Assembly (NCBI RefSeq): GCF_001613465.1
Contig: NZ_BDCK01000057.1
Location: forward strand, 1 to 38,473
Source: Nocardia niwae NBRC 108934 = DSM 45340
GTDB lineage: Bacteria > Actinomycetota > Actinomycetes > Mycobacteriales > Mycobacteriaceae
Length of the DNA: 38,473 bases
Direction: 5' to 3'
The notes below the pieces were generated by a model. That model did no database searches, had not been told where the DNA came from, and was given only the letters and a program-made list of their open reading frames with translations. Each line of letters starts with the position of its first letter. Position 1 is the stretch's first letter. The position numbers were made by a program, and so were the translations under genes. Below, piece by piece: positions 32,183-38,473 of the stretch.

Positions 32183-32503
32183 TCAGACGTACTCGGTACG
32201 ACTGCGCACCGCGGCGGCGCCCGCGCGATCGGCGTCACCGTGGGTGTACGACACCTGGGCGGTGACCGCTGTCGTCGCGTCCACTCGACGGCCGTTGGCC
32301 CGCACCGCACGCTCGAACGTGGTCTTGATCCACTGTGTGTGCGCCACCAGTCGGCGATCGATCTCCGATTCGGGCCGCCGCGGCGCGACGAAATCACCGC
32401 TGATCTGCTGGACCTGGCCGCCCACCGTGGTGATCGCGGTCCGGAACTTCCGCGCGGCGGCGACGACTTCGTGCGGTTCGTCGGTATCGAATTTATCGGT
32501 CAT
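32183..32503 (-). CDS. EspC-like small ESX substrate with YxxxD tail
   Basis: 106 residues from the ATG at 32503, preferred to an upstream TTG/GTG extension because AGGACAG lies in front. One helix (about 10-35), a turn with PRRPES, a second helix and a C-terminal YTHGD: the YxxxD/E motif after a two-helix hairpin as in EspC (DUF2580-type ESX targets). No Trp-x-Gly. Probably exported, alone or with a neighbour. Seven bases separate it from the EspK-like gene. Confidence 0.65.
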   Translation of the reverse strand: MTDKFDTDEPHEVVAAARKFRTAITTVGGQVQQISGDFVAPRRPESEIDRRLVAHTQWIKTTFERAVRANGRRVDATTAVTAQVSYTHGDADRAGAAAVRSRTEYV

Positions 32504-32539
32504 GTCGCTGTCCTGTCTCGCCGTAGCGGCGGTCGGCAC

Positions 32540-32923
32540 TCAGGTGTCGCGTCGGAACTCGGCTTCCTCCATGGCGCGATACGACGCCTCGGTCGGAAGG
32601 TCGAACGAATCGATCGTGTAGGAGCGGGTGCCCTTGAACTCCATCTCCGCCCGCAGCCCGACCCGCGACTTCGCGTGCGCCAGCCGCGCGAGCTTGACGA
32701 TCTGCGACGCCAACCACTCGTCACCGTTCTCGCGGGCGTCATCGGTGATGTACAAGCCGATGATCTCGCCGTCCCGGTCGCATCCGACGCCGACGGTGTG
32801 GTCGGGGTTGAACACCTCGTAGGTCATCTTCCGCCAGTCCGGTACGACGGCTTCCCGCTCGTCGACACCATCGACATCGTCGACGTCGTAATCGTCCATG
32901 TGGATCGAGTGTATGTCGGTCAT
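32540..32923 (-). CDS. Small acidic protein, distantly YbaB/EspL-like
   Basis: 127 residues. An Asp-rich N-terminus (MDDYDVDDVDGVDE) precedes a beta-strand part (VGVGCDRDGEIIGLYIT), then a long helix (LASQIVKLARLAHAKSRVG). That strand-strand-helix order recalls YbaB/EbfC-family proteins such as ESX-1 EspL, but the match is weak. The ATG overlaps the stop of the upstream gene by four bases (ATGA), so it belongs to the operon. Possible role: cytosolic partner for secretion of the Esp substrates. Confidence 0.55.
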   Translation of the reverse strand: MTDIHSIHMDDYDVDDVDGVDEREAVVPDWRKMTYEVFNPDHTVGVGCDRDGEIIGLYITDDARENGDEWLASQIVKLARLAHAKSRVGLRAEMEFKGTRSYTIDSFDLPTEASYRAMEEAEFRRDT

Positions 32924-33645
32924 CGGCTGCTCTCCGAGAATCGTTCGCCGGGCTGCGGATTGATCAGATAATCGGCGTCGTCGGCCATCGCTTCCAGGCG
33001 CGCGGCCAGCGCGGACCAGGCGGAGTCCTCGATGCGCATGATTTGGCGCATCTGCCAGAACCGTGCCCCGAGGTACAACTCGCCGGTGCCGTCCGGGGCC
33101 GCGTCGAGATGGTCGGGACCTTCGGTGGCCGGGTTCAACGTCACCGCCGTCACCGGCGGGCGACCGTCGTCGACGTTCACGAGCGTCGCGCCGCCGCCCG
33201 GGATGAAACTCTGCCGCAGCCTGGCACTGCTGCCGATCGCGACGTCGGCGCTATTGGTAGTGATGGTGACTTCCGGATTCAACAGCAGTTGCAGCACCCA
33301 CGAGCGGGCCGCCTGCTCGGGGTGGTCGGCGTTGATCGCGATCGTCAAGGTCGCGGCCAAGTCGATCACCAGGACCGCGTCGGTAGTGGTGACACCGGCG
33401 ATGACCAGACGGCGGGCGGTGCCCGTCGGATACGGCAGGTCGTCGGCGGCCAGGGACACCACGTCCGCGCCGACGCCGCCACCGGTGGCGGGATGCGCGG
33501 AGACGGTTCCGGTGGCGACATCGATCGTGTAGGCGACGATGATCTCCGAGATGCCGTCAGCTACGCCGGCCAGCCGGACCAGCCCCTCGTCGTGCAGCCA
33601 CCGCACCGTATCCGCGACGGTGACATCCGGTGCGGGCTCGGTCAT
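32920..33645 (-). CDS. Unrecognised cytosolic protein of the Esp operon
   Basis: 241 residues from the ATG at 33645, overlapping the previous stop by one base (TGATG). The sequence is Ala/Thr/Asp-rich with many short strands (AGVADGISEIIVAYTIDVATG, VLVIDLAATLTIAINADHPEQ) and two helices near the C-terminus; no signal peptide or membrane segment. I do not recognise the family. Gene position between two YbaB-like genes suggests a chaperone or assembly role; that is only an inference. Confidence 0.6.
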   Translation of the reverse strand: MTEPAPDVTVADTVRWLHDEGLVRLAGVADGISEIIVAYTIDVATGTVSAHPATGGGVGADVVSLAADDLPYPTGTARRLVIAGVTTTDAVLVIDLAATLTIAINADHPEQAARSWVLQLLLNPEVTITTNSADVAIGSSARLRQSFIPGGGATLVNVDDGRPPVTAVTLNPATEGPDHLDAAPDGTGELYLGARFWQMRQIMRIEDSAWSALAARLEAMADDADYLINPQPGERFSESSR

Positions 33646-33980
33646 CAGGCCTGCCCCGAAGCGGTGGCGACCGGCTCGTCCACGTCGATGGGGTTCTCCA
33701 TGACGCTCTGGTACTGCCGCGCCGCGTCGGCGGTGCTCTCCCGGATGGCGGCCATGATCTCGGTGACCAGTTCGGGGCAGGTGAGCCGGTCGGCCGTGCC
33801 CGGCGCGAGGTAGAGATCGGTCAGCCTGCCCATCGCGTCGACTTCCGGGATGACCGCGCCGCTGGGCGACGGCCTGCGGGCGCGAATGTTGTCGATCTTC
33901 TCTCGCATTTCGGCGATCCGGTGCCGCAGATCCCGGGCGGCGTCCAAGGCCGCCTGCACGTCCGGGTGGATGGAACTCAC
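33645..33980 (-). CDS. YbaB/EspL-like protein
   Basis: 111 residues from a GTG. A coiled-coil-like helix (about 5-38, LDAARDLRHRIAEMREKIDNI), then strands around AVIPEVDAMGRLTDLYLAPG and a C-terminal helix LVTEIMAAIRESTADAAR. The 'G-x-L-T-D-L-x-L' segment and the overall helix-strand-helix order are those of YbaB/EbfC proteins, including EspL of ESX-1, which stabilises EspB and other ESX-1 substrates. It directly follows the EspB-like gene (22-base gap), the same neighbourhood as espL-espB in M. tuberculosis. Confidence 0.7.
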   Translation of the reverse strand: MSSIHPDVQAALDAARDLRHRIAEMREKIDNIRARRPSPSGAVIPEVDAMGRLTDLYLAPGTADRLTCPELVTEIMAAIRESTADAARQYQSVMENPIDVDEPVATASGQA

Positions 33981-34002
33981 GACGCCACCTCGCTGCGCTC
34001 AC

Positions 34003-35469
34003 TCATGCGTTACCTCCGGGTTGGGAAGGGGTTTGATTGCTCGGCGCGGGCGTCGGCGGAGTCACGGTCGGAGCAATGGTCGGCCGTTCACCGATCACCG
34101 CTTCGGTGTGTGGTGTGTCGTCCACGTACATCAAGCGGTCGGGGTGCCACGCCACGACGCGGTTGCGGTCGTTGTTGCCACCCGAGTTGCCCATGCCCGG
34201 CGCCATCGGCATGTACGGCATCATCGGCGATCCGCCGCGCGCGGCGGCGGCGTTGGCGGCCGACGATGTTCCGAGCGGTTCGATCACCGGTGTGCGCGGC
34301 ATGCCCGAACCCAGGCTGGCCGCGGCGGCCACCGGCAAGGCGCTCGCCTGAACGGTTTCCGCTTCGACATCCGGGATGCCGAGGCCGGGACTGCCCGCGG
34401 GCATCCCGCTCGGGCTGCCCGTACCGAGCCCGCTGGGGATGCCGAGGTCGTCGTAACCGTAGTCGTCGAGACCGTAGTCGTCGTAGGCGTCCGACGTATC
34501 CGACTGCCCGAGCTGACTCAGCGGCGCTCCGGCCGACGCCATCGCACTCATCAGGGCGGGCAGCATCTGGGTCAACGCGCTGCTGTCGCCGCTGCCGCTG
34601 CCCTTTCCGGCGCTTTCGCTGGTTCCTTCGCTCGCGCCCACCTTCGAGCCGACCTCGGTGGAGTAGCCGGTGATCGTCTCCGCCGAGCGCGCGTTCTGCT
34701 CGTTGAACTTCGCGAGGGCGGCCTGGATGCCGAGTTCGTTCTTGGAGCGCATCGCCGCGATGAGTTCCTTGCGCGCGGCGATGATCTCCTCCGGCGTGGG
34801 GTGTTTGGCTTTCGCGGTCCGGAATGCGTCGCTGTAGGTATCGATTCCGTCGGCCAGCATCCCGAGGCCGAGGCCGAGCTGGTCCAGCCACCCGCGGCGC
34901 TGGCCGAGTTCCGCGGCGGCCGCGGAGCCGACCGGTTCCCAGTTCTGCATCGACTTCGCCGCCGAATTCACGCCCTCGATCGCCGCGAGGTGCGGACCGC
35001 CGGCGAACTTGCGCAGCGCGTCCGCGAATCCCTTCGCCGCACCGGGGCCCGGGCCCGCGTGCAACTGCTGAGCGAAAGTCAACGGGTCGACGGCTGCGCT
35101 CGCGGCAGGGAACCGCAGACCCGGTGGACGCCGTTGGGCGATCTCCTGTACGTCGCCGACCGGATTGGCGAGGACCTCGCCTCCGCTGCCGTTGATGGTC
35201 CGAGCGCCGTCGTCGTCGGCCGCGGTGTAATCGGCGGCTGCCGCGCCGATGTTGTACGCGGTCCGCTGGATATCGGTGAGGACACCCGCCATTCCGTTGA
35301 ACAACGAGGCGGCCTGCGCGTTGAGTTGCGGCACCGCGGCGGCCGAAATCGGGTCAGCCCCTGCGGGCACTACCCACCCGCCGGGTATCGCCGCGCCGGT
35401 GTCGCGCGCCATAGCGGCGAGTTTCGACGCCGCAGCGACGAGTTCCTGCGGATCCACCTTCAGCGCCAT
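34003..35469 (-). CDS. EspB-like PE-PPE-fold ESX substrate
   Basis: 488 residues. The N-terminal 95 residues form a PE-like helical hairpin (MALKVDPQELVAAASKLAAM to IQRTAYNIGAAAADYTAADD) with the secretion motif YxxxD at Y81-TAA-D85. A PPE-like helical region follows (about 145-275) with a Trp near the tip (W177 in NWEPVGS) comparable to the WxG turn of EspB. Then a Ser/Gly linker, a Met/Ala patch MLPALMSAMAS (about 297-320), a Tyr/Asp-rich run (YDDYGLDDYGYDD) and a Pro-rich tail. EspB of M. tuberculosis (460 residues) has this PE-YxxxD-PPE(WxG)-disordered plan and forms secreted heptamers. Here the WxG is not strict. Confidence 0.72.
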   Translation of the reverse strand: MALKVDPQELVAAASKLAAMARDTGAAIPGGWVVPAGADPISAAAVPQLNAQAASLFNGMAGVLTDIQRTAYNIGAAAADYTAADDDGARTINGSGGEVLANPVGDVQEIAQRRPPGLRFPAASAAVDPLTFAQQLHAGPGPGAAKGFADALRKFAGGPHLAAIEGVNSAAKSMQNWEPVGSAAAAELGQRRGWLDQLGLGLGMLADGIDTYSDAFRTAKAKHPTPEEIIAARKELIAAMRSKNELGIQAALAKFNEQNARSAETITGYSTEVGSKVGASEGTSESAGKGSGSGDSSALTQMLPALMSAMASAGAPLSQLGQSDTSDAYDDYGLDDYGYDDLGIPSGLGTGSPSGMPAGSPGLGIPDVEAETVQASALPVAAAASLGSGMPRTPVIEPLGTSSAANAAAARGGSPMMPYMPMAPGMGNSGGNNDRNRVVAWHPDRLMYVDDTPHTEAVIGERPTIAPTVTPPTPAPSNQTPSQPGGNA

Positions 35470-35509
35470 CGCGACCTCCTCTCCTCATCTGACGCACTGC
35501 TCGCGCAAA

Positions 35510-37165
35510 TCAGCCCGCGATTGTCGCGACATCCGGCGTTGGCGCGTTCGGTGACTGATCGACCGTGCCGGGCGTACCCGAGGGCGAGCCCGCGTTCGCC
35601 GGCGCGCTCACTTCGATGCCCTTCGGATGTGCGAAGCCCTCGAACGTGTTCTTCTCCGATGCGATCTCGGGCATCTTCGTGTCGAAGGGCTTCAGCTCGC
35701 CCTTGACGATGACCTCCAATGTGCCACCTTGGTCGGCAGGGAACACAACAAGGACCGCGGTCGAGTCCGTCCAAGCGGCGACGTCGCCGGTCATCAGCTC
35801 GAAGTCACCCACAGGACTGCCGATGGCCTTCCTCCGCGACGACTGCGGCACCGACTCCCACGACCAGCTCGCCGGCGTCTTCTCGTAGGCCTTCTGCGCA
35901 TCGGTTTCGGCGCGGTTGCCGAACGCCGCGTCGAGAGCTTGGGCGACCATGGCGGACACCTTCTGCGTACGTCCGTCGGGGAACGTGTAGGTCACGCTGC
36001 CGTCCGCATCCGGTGTTCGTCCGGGCGCGACCGCGGGCTGAGTGGACGTCGTGCCGGTGGGGGCCGTGGCGTGCTGCGTCGCCGGGGCCGTCGTGGACGG
36101 CTGCGCGACCGCGGGCTGGGCCGTGACCGGCGGCGCCACCGGCGGCGGGGCCACCGCATCGAGCTCGTCGTCGTAGCGCCTCGGATCCAGGTCCCTGCGA
36201 CGACTGTTCAAGTCTTGATCGGCCATGTTCCGCATCATCGCCTGCTGCATCATCATCGGCAGCATGGAACTCATCAGGTCCATGCCGGAGCCCATCGGCG
36301 ACGTGGCGGGGGTCTGCGGCACGCTCGGCGTGGTGGGTGTCATCCCGCCCGGCGTGGTCCCGCTGGGGTCGAGGCTGCTCGGCGTCTGCCCGGGCGAGCC
36401 GGGGCTACCGGGGCTACCGGGGGTGTCCAGATCGGGCAGCGTCGTACTGGGACTGGTCGGATCGTCGAGACCGTCCAGGCCGGGGGGAAAGGTACTGTTG
36501 TCCACGGCCGGGGGGATCGTCGGGTCGTTGACACCGGGCGTCGTCGGCCAGTGCGAGTTGTCGACGGGAGGCGGATTGCCCGCCGGGTTGGCCGCCGCCG
36601 CCTCCAGTTTCTTTATCTGATCTTGCAGGTCCTTGATCATCTTCGTCTGATCGTCGATGTCCTTGGCCACGCCGCTTTGCCCCTGCCTGACCACATCGAT
36701 TTCGCTCGCCAGGGAATCGTTGGCGTCGGTGACCCAAGTCAAGATGTAGCTGTCGATCTGTATGCCCTGAGGTGGAGCGGTAGGCGCCATCGCGACGATT
36801 TTCTCGTCGATTACCTTGTTGGTCGCGTCCTGCCCCGCCTCGGACCATTTCCCGGATTCGCGTACCGATTTCACCAGTTCGGTAACGTTGCCGTTCAAGT
36901 CGGTGTACGACCGCTGGAGTTGCACCGCCACTTCCGCGTAGTTCGTGAAACTGCCGACATTCGCAGGGGCGACCTGCGGCACATCCGGAGCTTTGGGAGG
37001 GTCTCCCTTGGCATCCTTGCCCAGAATCTTCCAGACCCCGTCGAAGTTTTGATACAAGGTCTTGAAGCAGGAATCGGTGAAGACCGAGAAGACCCATTCA
37101 GGGGGGTAGTTGCCCTCCTGAATTGCCTTTCGGTCGGGCATCAGCATCGGGTGCATGTCGGCCAT
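35510..37165 (-). CDS. Unrecognised ESX-associated protein with coiled coil, Met-rich patch and conserved C-terminal domain
   Basis: 551 residues, ATG at 37165 with GAGGGG upstream. Residues 1-165 are helical (VGSFTNYAEVAVQLQRSYTDLNG and a Trp-containing SGKWSEAG turn), then a coiled coil (165-192), a Pro/Thr/Gly region with PGSP repeats, a Met-rich patch MDLMSSMLPMMMQQAMM (294-312), a second Pro/Ala linker and a compact C-terminal domain (about 389-520: TYTFPDGRTQKV, LMTGDVAAWTDSTAVLVVF, LEVIVKGELKPF). That domain's 'GD-x-A-x-W-T-D' core resembles NlpC/P60-like folds seen in other mycolata ESX proteins but has no catalytic Cys-His. Large operon gene, probably a secreted substrate. Confidence 0.65.
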   Translation of the reverse strand: MADMHPMLMPDRKAIQEGNYPPEWVFSVFTDSCFKTLYQNFDGVWKILGKDAKGDPPKAPDVPQVAPANVGSFTNYAEVAVQLQRSYTDLNGNVTELVKSVRESGKWSEAGQDATNKVIDEKIVAMAPTAPPQGIQIDSYILTWVTDANDSLASEIDVVRQGQSGVAKDIDDQTKMIKDLQDQIKKLEAAAANPAGNPPPVDNSHWPTTPGVNDPTIPPAVDNSTFPPGLDGLDDPTSPSTTLPDLDTPGSPGSPGSPGQTPSSLDPSGTTPGGMTPTTPSVPQTPATSPMGSGMDLMSSMLPMMMQQAMMRNMADQDLNSRRRDLDPRRYDDELDAVAPPPVAPPVTAQPAVAQPSTTAPATQHATAPTGTTSTQPAVAPGRTPDADGSVTYTFPDGRTQKVSAMVAQALDAAFGNRAETDAQKAYEKTPASWSWESVPQSSRRKAIGSPVGDFELMTGDVAAWTDSTAVLVVFPADQGGTLEVIVKGELKPFDTKMPEIASEKNTFEGFAHPKGIEVSAPANAGSPSGTPGTVDQSPNAPTPDVATIAG

Positions 37166-37176
37166 GGCGCCACCCC

Positions 37177-37749
37177 TCAGCTGGTGCTAAATGTCGTCGA
37201 TGCATTGAGTGGCTTGGTCGGCAGCGTCGTGAGGTACTGCTGCCCCTGTCCCGGACCCGAGCCCGGCCCTGAATGCCCCACGCCCGAAAAACCGGCACCC
37301 AGGCCGGCGCCGGTCAACCAGCCGCGGGCACCATTCAGTGAGACGCCCCTATTGCCGAACGCCGTTCGGATATCCCGGCCCCATGTTGCTCGGGCTATCG
37401 GGGTAGGGGTTCTGATAGCCGGGTGTATCGCACCGTCGAGCATCCGCCTCGCCACATTTCGCCCGCCCAACGTCGCGAACGCACCCCGGGCGGCGCCGCC
37501 GGCCCCGCCTCCCAGCAAGGACAAGACGCCGGTTTCGACGCCATTATTCAAGGACTCGCCCCAGCTTTTGTCTTCGACAGTTTTGTCCCAGAGGGTTTCC
37601 GCCGCGAAGCCGGCAATGGCACTGCCCGCCGCAACGCCGATCGCCGTGCCCACACCCGGGACAACCGACCCGAGCGCGCCACCAGCAAAGGTGACACCGG
37701 TGGTCAGCGCGAACTTACCGATACTCGACCATGAAATACCGAAGGGCAT
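37177..37749 (-). CDS. Glycine-zipper-like hydrophobic protein
   Basis: 190 residues. The first 110 residues contain regularly spaced Gly/Ala (FAGGALGSVVPGVGTAIGVA, SAIAGFAAETLW, SLLGGGAGGAARG), a pattern of glycine-zipper membrane-active or pore-forming segments; the C-terminal part is Gly/Ser/Pro-rich. No signal peptide. Good ribosome site GAGGTGAT. The operon context suggests an ESX substrate that inserts in membranes, or a partner of the 35510 product (11-base gap). Family not recognised. Confidence 0.6.
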   Translation of the reverse strand: MPFGISWSSIGKFALTTGVTFAGGALGSVVPGVGTAIGVAAGSAIAGFAAETLWDKTVEDKSWGESLNNGVETGVLSLLGGGAGGAARGAFATLGGRNVARRMLDGAIHPAIRTPTPIARATWGRDIRTAFGNRGVSLNGARGWLTGAGLGAGFSGVGHSGPGSGPGQGQQYLTTLPTKPLNASTTFSTS

Positions 37750-37767
37750 GGGATCACCTCTAGGATG

Positions 37768-37920
37768 CTAGGCGGAGCGCCGGTACACGGCGGCATGCTG
37801 ATCTTCACGTGCGTCCATCGCGGCCGACCCGACCTGGGCCAGAGGCTCGCAAGGCTCGTGCCTCACCACGGCAAAGTCCGCCTTTCGATCGAACTCCCCC
37901 ATCGTCGATCGAAGCGGCAT
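37768..37920 (-). CDS. Possible small leader protein of the Esp operon
   Basis: 50 codons from the ATG at 37920 (or 44 from 37902), containing GEFDRKADFAVVRHEPCEPL and ending YRRSA. Third-position GC is lower than in neighbours and the ribosome site is weak. Placement supports it: the predicted start of transcription from the palindrome promoter lies about 37 bases upstream and the next gene begins 18 bases after its stop. A longer frame to 38031 would cross the promoter and is rejected. Confidence 0.35.
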   Translation of the reverse strand: MPLRSTMGEFDRKADFAVVRHEPCEPLAQVGSAAMDAREDQHAAVYRRSA

Positions 37921-37963
37921 ACCCGACGATCGACCATGAGTGAGACCTACTTTCGACGTCTTC

Positions 37964-37991
37964 ATTGTCGAGGCTTCCCAACTGGGGGAAG
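37964..37991 (-). promoter_or_regulatory. Island palindrome and -10-like box upstream of the Esp operon
   Basis: Minus strand CTTCCCC-CAGT-TGGGAAG (37991-37974), then CCTC and GACAAT (37969-37964). It heads the nine-gene leftward run 37920-29617 and lies about 190 bases from the divergent gene at 38182. Confidence 0.62.
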
Positions 37992-38181
37992 CGCAGCGCT
38001 GGCAGAACCGGGGAGGCCGGTCCGGATCCATCTACACTGACATGCGCGAATTGTCCAGGCTGCCAGATCAGTTCACAGCGACTTGTGAGGATGGGTTGGA
38101 TGAACGCCTGCGGCCCACTGCTCGAACCTATCGCTCGGGCATCCTCCACCTGCCGATGGCACCGACAACCGGGGGACGATC

Positions 38182-38473
38182 ATGACCTCTGCTGAAATCT
38201 GGCCCACCGGGGTCGAGCTGACAGCGCAAGAGCCGGAAACAGCGGAAGATCAGCAGACCGGCCCCGTGACGCCGTGGTCGAGTCGGCCGGATCAGCAGCG
38301 GTCACGGCCGAGCACGGCGGTACCGGGACAACCGGGCGTTTCTTCTCCGCCGGGTCAGCCGGGCGCTCCGGCACCCGGTCAGACCACTGGCGCCGGGCAG
38401 TCGGGTTCGGCTGGTTCGCCGGGTGTTTCGGGTCCGTCGGTGCCGGGTCAGGTGGTGCCTGGTCAGGCGGGCC
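38182..38473 (+). CDS. Pro/Gly-rich protein, N-terminal part (runs off right edge)
   Basis: 97 residues seen from the ATG at 38182 (GGGGGA six bases upstream). After MTSAEIWPTGVELTAQEPE the sequence turns into PGQPG / GSPGVSG-type repeats with Gln and Ser. No domain is visible in the part present. Codons for Gly and Pro switch to more T in third position (GGT, CCG/CCT) than elsewhere in the window. Divergent from the Esp operon; likely another large secreted or surface protein of the island, but that is inference. Confidence 0.6.
   Translation, partial: MTSAEIWPTGVELTAQEPETAEDQQTGPVTPWSSRPDQQRSRPSTAVPGQPGVSSPPGQPGAPAPGQTTGAGQSGSAGSPGVSGPSVPGQVVPGQAG

Noticed and set aside
1..38473. Insertion sequences, tRNA/rRNA genes, CRISPR arrays or phage genes
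   Set aside because: No transposase, integrase, regular spacer array or tRNA-like cloverleaf was seen.

Overview
This window looks like a chromosomal segment of a high-GC mycolata actinobacterium, most likely Nocardia or a close relative. That is an inference from the very GC-rich third codon positions, the mycobacterial-type ESX gene set, the Nocardia-like PE/PPE and NlpC/P60 proteins, and a large NAD-glutamate dehydrogenase as left neighbour. Almost the whole window is one type VII secretion (ESX) island with almost all genes on the minus strand; I name genes from family hallmarks in the translated sequence and could run no searches.

Layout, left to right. (1) 1-2397: N-terminal half of an NAD-dependent glutamate dehydrogenase, unrelated to secretion. 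(2) 2568-13533, transcribed leftward: PE, PPE, EspG, EspI-like ATPase, EccD, mycosin, EccE, an XRE/EspR-like regulator, a membrane protein with a discoidin-like outer domain and a zinc-ribbon membrane protein, mostly joined by 1-4 base overlaps. (3) 13937-15034: two WXG100-type proteins that both lack the Trp of WXG, behind a decayed PPE-like gene. (4) 15129-22550: EccC (single chain, three ATPase modules), EccB and EccA. (5) 22551-23091: intergenic region with a well-formed promoter, two perfect hairpins and an intrinsic terminator on the plus strand, a candidate small RNA. (6) 23092-25779: a CpnT-type N-terminal-domain protein without a recognisable toxin, and an NlpC/P60 hydrolase carrying an apparent pair of compensating frameshifts. 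(7) 25956-27092: the main plus-strand gene, an unrecognised helical and Gly/Pro-rich protein. (8) 27555-29486 and the operon 29617-37920: an ESX-1-like accessory 'Esp' set (two EspK-type paralogues, EspC-like and EspB-like proteins, YbaB/EspL-like proteins, and unknowns). (9) 38182-end: start of a divergent Pro/Gly-rich gene.

The core order eccA-eccB-eccC-(PPE remnant)-esx-esx-PE-PPE-espG-espI-eccD-mycP-eccE resembles ESX-3, while EspI and the EspB/EspK/EspC/EspL-like module are ESX-1 traits, so the locus looks like a hybrid.

The most interesting signal is regulatory. An 18-bp inverted repeat (consensus (A/C)TTCCCA-N4-TGGGAA(T/G)) occurs once upstream of essentially every transcription unit in the island, at eight intergenic places, 42-79 bases before the first start codon. 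At five of the eight a -10-like hexamer (TAACGT, TACCGT, or GACAAT three times) lies exactly 4 bases after the palindrome. This suggests a dedicated regulator controlling the whole secretion island, and the XRE protein encoded in the island is the obvious candidate. The small RNA, whose terminator stem contains a copy of the same palindrome, is the second notable element.
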